Assembly (NCBI GenBank): GCA_037178675.1
Contig: JAYMGJ010000242.1
Coordinates: 1 to 64,000 of the forward strand
DNA length: 64,000 nucleotides
From: Scleroderma bovista
Taxonomy: Eukaryota; Basidiomycota; Agaricomycetes; Boletales; Sclerodermataceae
Direction of reading: 5' to 3'
The notes under the pieces are model-generated. The model worked only from the letters and a program-made list of their open reading frames with translations. It ran no database searches and had not been told where the DNA came from. Both the position numbers and the translations under genes were made by a program. This document shows, piece by piece, positions 46,739-59,017 of this stretch. Numbering within the stretch: the first letter of the stretch is position 1; each line of letters starts with the position of its first letter.

Positions 46739-47369
46739 TGTCAAGTCCGGGTCTACTCCGGTAGGAAGTCCGGTCAAGTCCGGATGAAAACAGACGAGGG
46801 CAGAGGTCAGAGGTTTGGGCAGAGGTTAGCCCGGGCCGGAGTTGCAACCGATTGGATTCAACGACAAGGACAACGAGCGTTGATCCCTTGCGTAGGTTCC
46901 GGTCAGGTGGAGATGGAGACGGAGACAGACAAGGGGACAGGAGTAGTAACTTAGATGATTTCAGACTGAGGTATACAAGGTAAACTAGAGGGTACTTATA
47001 CTAAGTAGAAACTAGGGTCGAGTACATACGGTGACAAGTAAACAACTTAATAGCGGACAAGGGACGACCGGAGTTAGGACTAGGTCAGGTCCGGTGAAAA
47101 TAAAGTCAGGACCGGGTAAAATAAATCAGGTCCGGTGAAAAAGCTACAAGGTATAGGATATATTGAGTTCACGGAGAACTCACGTCAAGGCAGGGTAGAC
47201 GGCGAGGTGTAGTAAGAGCGAATGGAGTATAGACCAAGGGTCGTAGTTAGCGGAAGGTTATCTGCGTGAGCGCGACCGGAGTAGGAGACGAGCGACCGGA
47301 GTAGAGCTGTAGAGCTGCGATACGACCGGAGTGACCGGATAAGGCCCGGAGTTGGGCATGGTCGTAACA
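46739..47369 (-). repeat. Gypsy B 5' LTR
   Basis: 631 bp, identical by eye to 37737-38367 in reverse except one base (CAACTTAAT against CAACCTAAT). Confidence 0.95.
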
Positions 47370-47374
47370 ATCGG

Positions 47375-48451
47375 GCGTGCTGAGATAGAGGGGTTGGATG
47401 AAAAGGCCAAGGAAAATAAGTTGACGGAGGAGACGTGTTGGGTGCAAAGGCTTCATTGGCAGAGGCTCCGCACCTAGACGGAATGACCTTCTGGTAGCAC
47501 ACTGTGACGCCAACTAACTTGGAAGTCAGGGGACACTCGGATTCATGAATGACCTTCCTGGTCCACTGCAGCAGCAGAGTGGCGCACATGACGCCGGCTA
47601 CGCTGGGCGGGCGCTCCTGACACTGCAGCAAAGCAGCGGTTACACCTGGAGTCTGTTTGAGTCAGTGGCAAGACACTACCAGTATGTAGTACTAGTACTA
47701 TTATGTCAATGAAACGACCCCAGTCCAGAGATATTTCGCTCCTTAGTACTAGTCCTTGGTATTTACAATCTCACCTAGTACCTACTACAATCTTGATCAC
47801 ACCCCAAGCATTACTACGCTGGGGAAGGGGGGGCGAACACTTCTGGACACTGCAGCTTGCACCGCTCAGCATCTGAGTTTTAGTTTGGTCAGCAAGATGC
47901 TACTACTAAGTACTATGTCGATGAAACGACCTTCCGGTTACATTTCGCTCCTTTTGTACCACCTACTACTAGTATGATTTCGATCACTGTGGTCTTGCCT
48001 TTCGTTGGTAGTCCCTCGCAAGGCCATGGATGAACCACTTCGAGTCGTATGATTCCACAGTGATACCAGATCATTAGGACTAGTAACAAGGCAAATACAA
48101 CTTAATGGGTAATGTAGGTATCAAATAGTGAACACCACCGGGACAACCTCACTGGCGATTTGTAAAACAGAGATGGAAATAAAATGCATGCCCATCCGTC
48201 TTGGTGTTGAGGGGTTCCCACCAGAATGTTTTCCATGCGGGTCTCTTCGTGGATAATATGTATGGTCATTGAGTTACTGGCCAGTCTTCTTACCAGAGAA
48301 GTTGATGAGGTCAGAACCGGAGGAACAACTAAATGTTTTCGGTGGCATTCTCTCACTCATCCTCAATGCATGGTCTAGAACAATATTGTACTGCATAATC
48401 ACCATTTCGTAGGGATACGTAGTAGTGCAAACAAACATATAGATGTAGCAG
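47375..48451. other. Relic coding edge and non-coding DNA
   Basis: 47380-47640 on the minus strand is open (CATLLLQWTRKVIHESECPLTSK, a C- and P-rich end) and may be the other edge of the gene hit by Gypsy B. 47703-47770 and 47909-47975 are loose direct repeats around CAATGAAACGACC...TTTCGCTCC. Otherwise nothing is recognised. Confidence 0.35.
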
Positions 48452-51400
48452 TTAAACAGGTTCTACAATGTGATGAATAAGGACTCGGAGGAAATGCCGA
48501 AAATGAATGATGTCATCCTCTTCGAAGGAAGTGACCTCGAAGCCCCTCAGAATAGCAGCCATTTGTGCCAAGGCCCACACGCCACAGTCATGTCCATTGG
48601 TTTGCCGTGGTTCTATCTGTAATGGCAATTAGCACGCCATAAGTACAACGTTAATTCTCAAACCTACCAAGATGGGTCGGGCCACCCAATCACCGCGATC
48701 TCGGCGGCTAGTCCCCACTCTCCGAGTTGCGACCCTGGAGAAACGACAAATGAGTTGCATGATATCCTGTACACGTGTTAGAATGGGACTAGTTCACATA
48801 AGTGGCTAACCTTAACATCCTTCCTCCACGGCTGCTGTTCAGCCAGGCTGTCAAATAGCAGCAGCAGCCTCGAAGGAAAATAAATCGCGCAAAGCACCCA
48901 GTGTCCCATGGGCAACGAACAATGGATTGGGAGGACCCAGATAGGCTTCTCCCAGAAGCGAGTCCACGACAGATTACGCCAGAGCGTATCGTCATCGACG
49001 TTGTAGCGGATATGGGGAAGGTCATGGGTCGAAAGAACAGCACAGGGAGACGCGAAAGGTAGGAACGCTGAATAGAGGAGGGCAGCACAGCCATTGATGC
49101 AGGCGTCATTGAGGCAGGCCTGTGGGGACGTGTCAAGTCCGGGTCTACTCCGGTAGGAGGTCCGGTCAAGTCCGGACGAGCGCGGACGAAGGGAGGGGGC
49201 AGAGGGCTGGACGAGGGATTAGTCCAGCCGGAGTTGGTGACCGCTTGGATTCAACGACAAGGACGACGTGCATTGATCCCTTGCGTAGGTTCCGGTCAAG
49301 GTGATAGGGACGGAGACGGAGACGGAGACAGACAGAGACTGGAGTAGTGACTAAGTTGATTTCAGACTGAGGTATACAGGACGGAGTACAGGGTACTTAT
49401 ACTACGGAGAACTAGGGTCGAGTATTTACGGTGACAAGTAAACAGCCCAAAGGGCGGACAAGGGATAACCGGAGAAAGTACTAGGTCAGGTCCGATGAAA
49501 ATAAAGTCAGGTCCGGGTAAAATAAATCAGGTCCGGTGAAAATAACACAAGGCAGGAGATATAACAAGTACACGGAGAACTCACGACCAAGCAGGGTTGA
49601 CGGCGAGGTGTGGTAATGAACGAATAGAGCATAGACCAAGGGTCGTGCTTAACGGAAGGTTATCTGCGTGAGCGCGACCGGAGTAACTGGTGGGCGACCG
49701 GAGTTGAGCTGTAAAGCTGCGAAGTGACCGGAGTGACCGGATAGGACCCGGAGTTGGACATGGTCGTAACAGGACGCCAGTATGTTGGTATCACTCGGGA
49801 GGAATGTCTGTCGAGGGAAGCCATCGACAGTCGGTCGTATTATGGTTGTCGTGGTAGCTGGCACATGCATGTCCTTCGCCATGTCAAATCCGCCATCGAT
49901 ATTGATTACCTGCCGAAGCCAGGTTAGGCGGGAATCGATAATACAATTCATCCTACCTCTGGAAGCTCCCAATTCATGGTTATTCTGGATGGTGTTTCAG
50001 CTTCAAGTTCGGGCTCGAACTCGTCCTGATCGTCAAAATGGGCCACTTCAAGAATGTCTGAAAGTGCGACCTGTTCAGGGTCGAGGGGAAGGTGCACGGG
50101 ATCGGTGCCTAGCGTGTCGGTGAGTTCCCACATCTCCTCGTCATCAATATCATCAATATGATCGTTGATAACGACCAGTACTAGCCACCAGAGGGAAGGC
50201 TGAGGGTTTCCCATGATAGTTTGTGCGACCTGGGTGGCAACTTCCGTCTGGTGTGCATAATGAGAGGGAGAACTTAAAGCGGTTGGCCATCGTTCCTGCA
50301 GCTCGGAAATGGTTTTGAGCCGTTGTCTCAGGATGAAATGATAGTTACTGTCTGAAAATAGTCAATTAAGAGACTTCTCATGGTAGCCAAACTCACTTTC
50401 AGATTGCCGTAATGCAACGTGAATGGCAGTGAGTTCGTGGCCAAACCAACGACACATATTATCAGCTTCTAAACCCAGACGACATTGTTCTTCTAGACAA
50501 CGTTCCGTCTTAATGAGAGCGCGGATACCATCTCGTACATCAGCGTCTTCGAGCCAGCGAGGGACCTCCCCCACAGAGGGAGTGATCCAGATGTCTTGCA
50601 TGAGTGTTGGGTCATTTCGTAAGTCGGTGAGTGTGGTGGGTAGTGGGGGAGGTAAAGGAATCACACAGGAGGGGTCGTAAAGTTGGGAAAGCTGTTCGCA
50701 GTAATGGTTGTATTTGCGAATGGCCGCTGTAAGTGCAGGCTGACGTTTCACGATCGCCTTCCGTGTCTGTTGGTGAAGCTTGGTACCTATGTAATAATGT
50801 CATGGATGGTGGGTTCTGTGAAGGGTGGCCGGGACGCACCTAGAGGCTTGTTTTTTCTGCCGACAGCACGGTCGAGCTTGTCCCACTCAAAAAAAGTGCC
50901 AACTGCCCTCTTGCGAATGTTTATCTTCAAGTCCCGAGCCATCAGCAGTATCTGCACAAAGTCGAGGCTGATGTTTTTAAGTTCTGGAAATTGATCATGC
51001 ATGTTTAGAGACGAATAGAGAGCCTCAGCTTTGGTCATAAGCCTCGCATGACTGCGCTCGAGGCTCGAGAGCGCTTCCATAATTCCAGGGGACGCATTGC
51101 CCTTCTCGATGGTCGTTCGCGCCAGCTGCAGCACCTTATTGCTGTTGTCCAAGTCGGCTTGCAGCATAAGCACAGTGTCAAGCTCTTTCTTGAGCTTGGC
51201 GGGCGCATCTAAGGATGTTCATTAATGGGAAGGGCATGATTGAAGTATAAGTACTTATGTGTTCTGACGGACAACTGCGTGGCTCGTTGTTCGGCCCACT
51301 GTTTCTGGAGTTCCGTAACGCTCATGCCGCAGCTGTCAAGGACTTCTTGTGCCACATATCCTTGATCACCTACGCCCTTTTTGAGGCGGCGTCTAAGCCA

Positions 51401-53290
51401 ATCCCCGAGCTCACACTGCATTTCATTACCGACTGTGGCCGCATGACGATCGAGAAGCCAGATGCGACGCTGTCGCTAGGCAAAATCAGCGAAGAGCTCA
51501 GTAATACTTTTTCAACTTACGGATGACACCCGTTCAATCCCAATGAGTTTAATGAAACGGGACCATAGTCACTTGGTACCTTCACCGTCAGATAAACCCA
51601 GCCCAGAAACGAGGTGTGGGTTGTAAACGAGCTGGCACGCCCATTCATGGCCATACGCATGCATGGCAGTCGTTGCAAAGTGAAGTCGAGACATGATTTG
51701 TGGTTCGAGAATATTAAACTGTAACAAGGCTTTAGAACAGAGTATTGGCAGGACGAAAACTTACCTGAAAGAGCGAGCGAGCTAGAACGCAGCCCACGTC
51801 ATACAACACCACAATGTTAGCTTGATACGGAAGAAGAGAGAAAAGGTGTGAGATGAGAGCAAGGCTATACTTTTGTTGTTCGCCTGGCGTATCTATGTTT
51901 GCAAAAAATAGCGGTATGTCATGACGACAGATGAGCGCCATTAGTCCGGAGTCATCAAAGTTGTCCATAGCCGTTTTTTGCTTCTGGCCATCTGCAACCT
52001 CGTATGAGGCCTCGCATTGGTCGATGGCCTCGTCGGGCACCGCGGATGGTGACAGCTTGGATGGACGTTGGCGGGCACAGTCAATGTGACGCCCAATGGC
52101 ATCTACCTGTGCTTTTGGAGTAAAGTAAGTAGGTTCATAGAATTGAGGGCAATCGCCTGCAGAGCGGCGATGCCAATGATGAAAGTTACCGTCCGTTGCA
52201 ACATGGATATCGCCGCCCTCGTGCAGCGGTCTCCCAAACAATGTGCCGCCAAAGCATGCTGGACACCGTTGAATGAGAAGCTCAGCACAGGAACCTCGTG
52301 ATAGACCGTCCTGCTGCATGGATGGGGGAGAGGAAGGCGCCAAAGGGGGTTCGATAGTGGGCTTGACAAGAAGTCGACATTGCTGAATGAGGCTGTCGAC
52401 CTGCTTCTCCACTTCGACCTGCAGGATGTGGTACCACTGCGCAGCTTGACTGAGACCACGGCGGAATGGATCTCTCACAGTCTGGTTCTTGTGCATCGAG
52501 CAATCAGGGATGAGAATAAAGAGATGAGGAATCACTTACTTTGTGATCCGTCATGTGGAAACCTCGCCTAGCGTAATATGTACTGAGAGCGGCCGCGAGT
52601 GCATGGGTCGCATCGCACGAACGCTCGAAAATTGCATGGAAAAAAGAAAGGAGTTCGACGGATACGGCCATCCGTGGCTGAGTTGGCGCAGTGGGGAATA
52701 GTCCATGGGAGACGAGCGTGTGAGGCAGAGTGGAACAGGGACAGCTGGAGACATCTATAGACACAACACCTGGGGTGCTTTGTTAACGAGTGGATAAGCG
52801 GTTGGAGTTTCTTTGCTAACGGTCAAAAAATAAACACAATATTGCAGTGAGTTTTTGTTCTTGACAGCTTAATGTACACGAAGAGAGGTGAGGGCCTAGG
52901 GCTACTAACGGTTGGCGAAGCGTTGCTGCCGTGTACTTGAGGAAAGGGTCGACAATGGTGGGGATAAGAGCCTTCCAGCCAGCACACGCAGAGATTGACC
53001 TGGCAGTAGGGCGAGTAGTGCGAATATGCTGCGCAGTGGTGCCATGGGACGCATCCTCACCATCGGACATGACTAGTAAATCTTCCAGCTCCGTTGGGTG
53101 CGCTTCCAGCGGCTCCTCTGGCTGAAGGATGGGAGACACGACCATGGCGGTATTGCATGGCGGCTGTTTGGGTTCAGAAGGGGGCGCTAGTAAGGCATGG
53201 AGCTCGTCGAGGAGTTTCTGCCGTTTGGAAGCATGCCCTGGAACAGGCACGGTCATCCGGCTCTTCTTCTTGTCTCGCGGCTTTCGAGGG
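48452..53290 (-). pseudogene. KDZ transposase with C-terminal Ulp1-like protease, disabled
   Basis: Mobilises a DNA transposon of the Kyakuja-Dileera-Zisupton group. On the minus strand it opens with a basic start and MTVPVPGHASKRQKLLDEL. Then come VSSCPCSTLPHTLVSHGLFPTAP, CPACFGG, GGDIHVATDGNFHH (first catalytic Asp), FDDSGLMALICRHDIPLFFANIDTPGEQQKY, and HEWACQLVYNP...LSDGEGTK (catalytic Glu region). Coiled-coil parts follow (LDFVQILLMARDLKINIRKRA). A C48 (Ulp1/SUMO-type) cysteine protease domain ends it, with GHWVL, FDSLAE and QTNGHDCGVWALA carrying His, Asp, Gln and Cys. Exons are short-intron separated. Lesions are TGA after GEGTK at about 51572, TAG before RQRRIW, and a solo LTR at 49131-49771. 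The domains join in frame across that LTR, so this is one fused protein. Confidence 0.82.
49131..49771 (-). repeat. Solo LTR of the Gypsy B family
   Basis: 641 bp, diverged from the Gypsy B LTRs, with the same TATAAG and CAGTCTGAAAT landmarks. Target duplication GGACG at 49126-49130 and 49772-49776. It splits the KDZ gene between NILAS and PQACLNDAC. Confidence 0.92.
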
Positions 53291-53987
53291 CTTGTGTAGT
53301 GTCAACCCAGCCCCCTGGTTGTGATCGCTTGAGACGCACGAGTGGGACGCGGATCCAACATCGCATACGATCAGAAAGAAAAAGAAAGGTCGAGTCGTGA
53401 GAACGTACCAAACCGACGAGAAATGCGCGGAACGAGAGGCTCTGGGTGGGTGGATGGCCATTGGGGAAGGTCTGGGGGAGGTCTGCAGAGGGCTGATAGA
53501 GGCTCAGAGGTGGCATGCTGGGGGTAACGAGGAGGATTTGCCGACGGGCAGCCGAGAATATGAATTTTCAGGGCCAGCTGGGTAGATCCAGTGCGGATGG
53601 TTGGTCTCTTAGATGGGTTTCTCACAACATAAAAACCCATCTAAAAGAGCCTTATTGCCACCGAGAACTGGTGCCTAAGGTGAAGGCAGGTGGGGACAAG
53701 GAGGCTTCTTTGTCAGCGAAGCCAACAGCGCTCGAGGCTGTTCCCACAGGCCAGCCGGGCGAGAATGTCCCTTTCGGGAGCATGCCAGCACTTTTCTCGT
53801 CCCCATGCAGCACCACACTGGTACTAGCCAGTGTGGATCCTCTCCTGCCATACCGCTGTGGGCATCCGACGAGTGGCACAGATAATGGTATTAGAATAAT
53901 CTCTTTTGTTTGTATCTGTGTGGCACAGACCACAGGGGCTACAATTCCCACGAATTATGTGGGCGGCAGAAACCTTGACAAGCAAGG
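53291..53987. other. Upstream of the KDZ gene; no gene supported
   Basis: 53300-53520 is open on the minus strand in more than one frame and may hold a first KDZ exon. 53600-53980 shows nothing recognisable apart from the hairpin at 53606-53647. If KDZ terminal inverted repeats exist I could not see them. Confidence 0.35.
53606..53647. repeat. Perfect hairpin upstream of the KDZ gene
   Basis: TAGATGGGTTT (53610-53620) and AAACCCATCTA (53633-53643) are separated by a 12-nt loop. The pairing extends outward to CTCT/AGAG with one bulge. The role is unknown. Confidence 0.6.
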
Positions 53988-54365
53988 TAATGCCTTCCTG
54001 TTCGAGTCCTTCCCATTTTTCTTGCTTTTCGAATCTCCCTCTCCATCTTCGTAACGTTCTTACTTCGCGTTCCATCCTGCGGCTCTCCTTGATGATTTCC
54101 AATCCCAACGAACTGAGACAGACGAATTAGATGATCTGCCCAAACCACCCAACACGCTCGAAAACGCCGACAGCGGCAATGACGATGCCGTAGCATCTGT
54201 GACCCCGAGCGTCCGCGTACCAAAATTCCACAGCCCAGAATGGTGGCAGAAACAGACAGGCTTTTGCCGCAGCCATAGTGACCACAACTGATGAAGTTGT
54301 GGCACCATTGCACGACAAAGGGAGGCGCATAGTCAAAGGTAAGCCCAATCTTAAAATGCTGATTC
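53988..54365 (-). pseudogene. Fragment of the large gene (part of its exon 2)
   Basis: Minus-strand similarity to about 61165-61570: GGCILVRGRSGSQM-like words, SQFVG, and the KxKEK-type charged end. It is frameshifted repeatedly. It lies on the opposite side of the orphan gene from the 55976-57080 fragment and is not collinear with it. Confidence 0.7.
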
Positions 54366-54699
54366 CAGAGATTTTGATTCTGTGGTGTTTCGAAGCTGTT
54401 GCCCAAGTATTCTTTTACCTTCCGTTATTCAAAGGTTAGCGTTGTTGCATTTGGGGCAATTATTGGGTGAGTAGTGATGTTTCCATGGGAGATGATTACA
54501 TTTCCAGACACAGTTGGATTGGATCACTGTTCTCAGACGAGTCGGAGGGGGTGAGTAGACACAGGAGTCATGCCAGTAGTGTTGCAGCGGGCTACGGACC
54601 GTAGTAGCAGGAGACGACTTAGCCCAAACTTATCAGAAGATCACAAGTGCAAATGACACCATTTGAGTCTATTTACTTCACATTTAGGAGGTTTTTACC

Positions 54700-55750
54700 G
54701 TGCCACAACTCTTCCCGAGCATGGATGGTATTCACCATGAAATCTGGCTGAGGACCCTGTTTTTCAGAAAACTTTACCGTGAATTTGCTAAACCACCACC
54801 ACAGCCCTCCATCCGTGGTCTGTTCATGGAATTCGGTTTCGAATGTTCAGTCAGCATGTGGTACAAATGGAACTTGACGCAGGATCTAGCGCAGGTCTCG
54901 CAGTGTTTCGTCAACAAAGTTTTACACTGCAAATGCAGAGCTGGAAAGGGACATGAATTCTTGGTCTTTGAGATCCTTTCACCCGCTGGTGACTGCACGA
55001 CACTTGTGGTGCTAACTGATTCATCACGACTCAGCCATTATCAAGTATACAAGTCAGTCGTCTCACATCCCGTCTCCCTGAAGATGTACTCAGATATACT
55101 ACCCAGACCTAGTGATCACTGCCACCCAGCACTGGACCATCTCGAAGTTGCGGTCAAGGGTACCTACCAAGAACTTTACATCACTAAGAAATGGGGTAAA
55201 TATGACATCCTTCGTACCCTCACATACCCACCTACCAGCACGCGACCTTCTGCGGATCAGCTCTGCGCTCTCCTGGAAGCTGTCGATACACATGCCCGTG
55301 ATATCAACCTCGATGGTATACAGTGTTCTTGGTATGCCAACACGATCTTTCTTGCCTTGCAAGACATCTTCCCAGGTGGCATTGTAGTGGCCGGGAGAAA
55401 GGAGATGAAGAAAGGGGTGCATAAAGGGGTCAAAGTTCCTATAGAAGGAGGTGTTAATGGTCTCCATGAGAAATATTCTCAACAGATTGAGAACCAATAT
55501 GCTGTGCGATGTTTTCCTTTGCCTTTTATCATCACATATTCATGTTTGTTCTGAGCAGTACTTGAGGCAACGCGAGATCGAAAGAGAAAAGATACGTCAT
55601 GAAACTGAGCGACTCGAAAGATTTCGGGCAGTTACGGAAGAATGTGTAAAAATTTCGGGCAAACTGACAGAACGAAAAAGACGGAAGGATTTCAAAATGC
55701 GCATGCAACATTTTGTGGGTTCTTTGTATGCACAAAAGGATGCAATGTAA
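54700..55750 (+). CDS. Orphan CKCRAGKGHEF-family gene, best-preserved copy
   Basis: Function unknown. The frame is open from about 54691 to 55554. Segments: LFPSMDGIHHEIW, LAQVSQCFVNKVLHCKCRAGKGHEF, FEILSPAGD, CHPALDHLEVAVKGTYQEL, WGKYDILRTLTYPPTSTRPSADQL and WYANTIFLALQDIFPGG. A basic, helical tail (EIEREKIRHETERLERF...) to 55750 lies in another frame. The first available ATG in the frame is 54721; the other copy has an ATG slightly further upstream (23391), lost here. The frame change at 55520-55560 is one base longer than in the 3729-4657 copy, so it is either a short intron or a fresh frameshift. CKC...H suggests a metal site, unproven. No signal peptide or membrane segment is seen. Confidence 0.6.
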
Positions 55751-55975
55751 CACGAATAGTTAGCTTTTTGTCTTGAAAGGTGTAGGCAGTGTAACATCCA
55801 TAAATGTTAACCTGTGTCCTGACAAAACCAGGTTCATTGCTAAGACGTCAATACAAGATGCTACGACGTTCTGCAAAATGTTCACTATGTAGCACGGGCT
55901 TGAGCCATGGCTACTATCGGTTAGGAGTGCAATCGGTGATGCCGCAATGCAAAGGCCGAGGTTGTCAAATATTTA

Positions 55976-57080
55976 AACGTACATCAACGGAAGAGAGTGT
56001 TAACGGAATTGCTCACGACGCCTCGAGACCTTCGTTTGGAGCTGGAATCCGAGTTGAGACGAGAACAAGGTTCACAGGTGGCGATGGTATTTCGACAGCC
56101 TTGGCGAACATCGACTTCAACAGTGCGCTATCATCTGCGGCGAGTGTACCTGTGAACAAGGAGTGAACGACCGCTGCCAGAGGAAGAATGATGTCCAACA
56201 ATGTGAGAGGGGGAACCTGGCGTCCGCTCTGAGGGCAGTGGGTGATGGCTTTCCATTAAACTTGAAGGCCATGTTCAAGTCGCCACCCTAAGGACGGGAT
56301 CCAACGGCTCTGGGCTTCCGCATCATCTGTGGTAGCAAGTCGTCAACCGAAGCGGTAGCAGAGTAAGAATCGGTGCCAGGAAGGAAAGATAGCTCAGCGT
56401 TGACTTCGAGGGAAAGGCCCATAGACAAAAGTTCGCGTGATTCGTATTCGCTCGGCAGGCTAAACGCGCTTTCTCCTGCCCTCAACAGTTCGTCTTGTCG
56501 CGAATTCATAGGTGCTGGAGGAGCATTGGTTGCCAAGAAATTGCCGAAATCGTAGCGAAGGTCGACCTTTGCGGGAGTACGAAATGCGTGCTCGAGTTGC
56601 TCCATGAAACTATGTACGACGATGCGATGCACCAGACTCGTAAAGTTTTTGAACTCTCCAGTAAAATCGAACGATTTCTTTGTATCATCCTTAGATGATA
56701 GAGCCGCCTCCTCGACGTCCGCTTGACGATTAGATAACATTGGCACAGAAGACAGGCATCTGTGCCGGTAAACCAAGGGACCGTAGTGGCGGATGTGGTA
56801 CCTTGGGGATCAAAGGACAGTGCATCCTCTTGATCGGAGTTGGAGAAAATCATCTAGAGCGAGTCAATCAGGAATACCAGAATCTGGGTCGCTCGCGTCA
56901 AACTCTTGCTCCGCCATGCTTCCAATAGAACCGCCAATCGTACCAGCGAGGCCAAGATTGTGCTTGCCTTAGGGATGGGTAAATCGCTGGTATGGTCTTA
57001 GATGGGAGCTAAGGAAGAGCGTTTCCATGCATGAGCTTGGGCTTTCGTGAATACGGGGGACGCCGAGAAGCTACCAGGAG
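55976..57080 (-). pseudogene. Decayed copy of the large gene, exon 3 region
   Basis: Minus-strand similarity to about 62460-63540: SFDFTGE, EQLEHAFRTPAK, DLRYDFGNFLA, SLPSEYESREL, TASVDDLLP. It carries multiple frameshifts and stops. It shares changed bases with the fragment at 594-2850 (for example CTCAACTCGGATTCC, where the parent has CGCAATTCGAATTCC), so those two are sister copies. Confidence 0.78.
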
Positions 57081-57233
57081 TCCGTCGAACGCGTAATTAT
57101 GTAATGACGTGTCTTGTATAACGTAAGGATGGGTGGAGAGCACTGAGCGCGAGGGAAACTCCCTGTACAGAGACAACTGGTAACGTGAAACAATCTATGG
57201 ATCGTATTCTGCTCCTGACTCCATCAACTGTAG

Positions 57234-58126
<893 letters not shown>

Positions 58127-58139
58127 ACTAACCTGGTCG

Positions 58140-59017
58140 TCATTCATCCATATCAAGAAGTTCCTTCACTGTATTTGTTTTCTGTCCTTGGCCCAACGTT
58201 GCGACGAGCGACCGCGTCCGTATTTGGAGTGCAGCCTTCATCTCGACATGGAGGATCTTGCCAGCGTCAACGGCTAATCTGAATATTTCCTCAAACCTTT
58301 CAACATGCAGACGCGTTTCCATTGTCACGAGGGCAATGCGTTCTGATCGAGGCATGACGGCGACCGTGACATGAGGAACATCATTTTCCTCAAGCGTGGT
58401 TAGATCCAAGATTGGCGACGTCGAATGTACACCACCTGAAACTGCGCACAAAAAGTCGAACATTGGTATGCCAGCAGCCGCAAGGGCCAACGTAGAGCCG
58501 TTGATACAAGCGGAAAGAAGACCCCCATCCTGCTGAATGACCTGAATGAAGATGTCGACCTGGGATCTCGGATAGAGATGTGTCTGGACGACCGGCTCGA
58601 ATGTCGATTTGATGGTAGAAGCGAGTTCTAGCAGTCGCCTGAGGTGGAATAAACGCTATTAATTGATGCTAAGGTGGGCATTTAGGACGCACTTGTCGCC
58701 CCTTGTACGCTTGCGCCTCTCCCCCGTACTGAAGGCTGCGACATTGACCTCCACGTTGATGACGGCACGATCATGAATAGTTTGTGAACGCGATTTCGCT
58801 TCATGTGGGCCAAGGACTGAAACAAGCACCTGCGTCAGACCGTGCTGGAAGGTGACCGATGCGTCCGCATGGCCTTGCAAAGAAAAATCGATGCTGATGT
58901 CTCGCAGCTCGTACTGCCGCCTCCCATCAGATCGCAGCCCGTCGTCATTGAGAATTTCGATCCTAGATGCCTGGAGAATGGGTCAGAATGTGCGAGTAAA
59001 ACAGAGGGACCAACCAT
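58140..59017 (-). CDS. RRP41: Exosome core subunit RRP41 (SKI6)
   Basis: An RNase PH-like subunit of the nine-subunit RNA exosome ring, which feeds RNA to the Rrp44 and Rrp6 nucleases in nucleus and cytoplasm; the eukaryotic subunit is structural, not catalytic. Exon 1 contributes only the ATG (59017-59015). The intron is 59014-58971 (GTTGGT...CTCCAG), exon 2 is 58970-58693, the intron 58692-58639, and exon 3 runs 58638 to the stop at 58140; 259 residues (yeast 246, human 245). Landmarks: MASRIEILNDDGLRSDGRR start, QGHADASVTFQHGLTQVLVSVLGP, FEPVVQTHLYPRSQVDIFIQVIQQDGG and AAGIPMFDFLCAVSGG. The other ATG frame from 59017 without the first intron fails quickly. Confidence 0.92.

Larger units (their letters stand above)
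45845..47369 (-). mobile_element. Gypsy B retrotransposon, 5' portion (5' LTR, gag-N)
   Basis: The 5' LTR and N-terminal gag of the element whose remainder is at 32036-38367 on the plus strand. It is bordered by ATCGG at 47370-47374, the complement of CCGAT beyond the 3' LTR. Confidence 0.9.

Noticed and set aside
47703..47975. Two similar CAATGAAACGACC...TTTCGCTCC stretches, considered as direct repeats of a CRISPR-like or satellite array.
   Set aside because: Only two loose copies about 200 bp apart, in a eukaryotic genome; no array.
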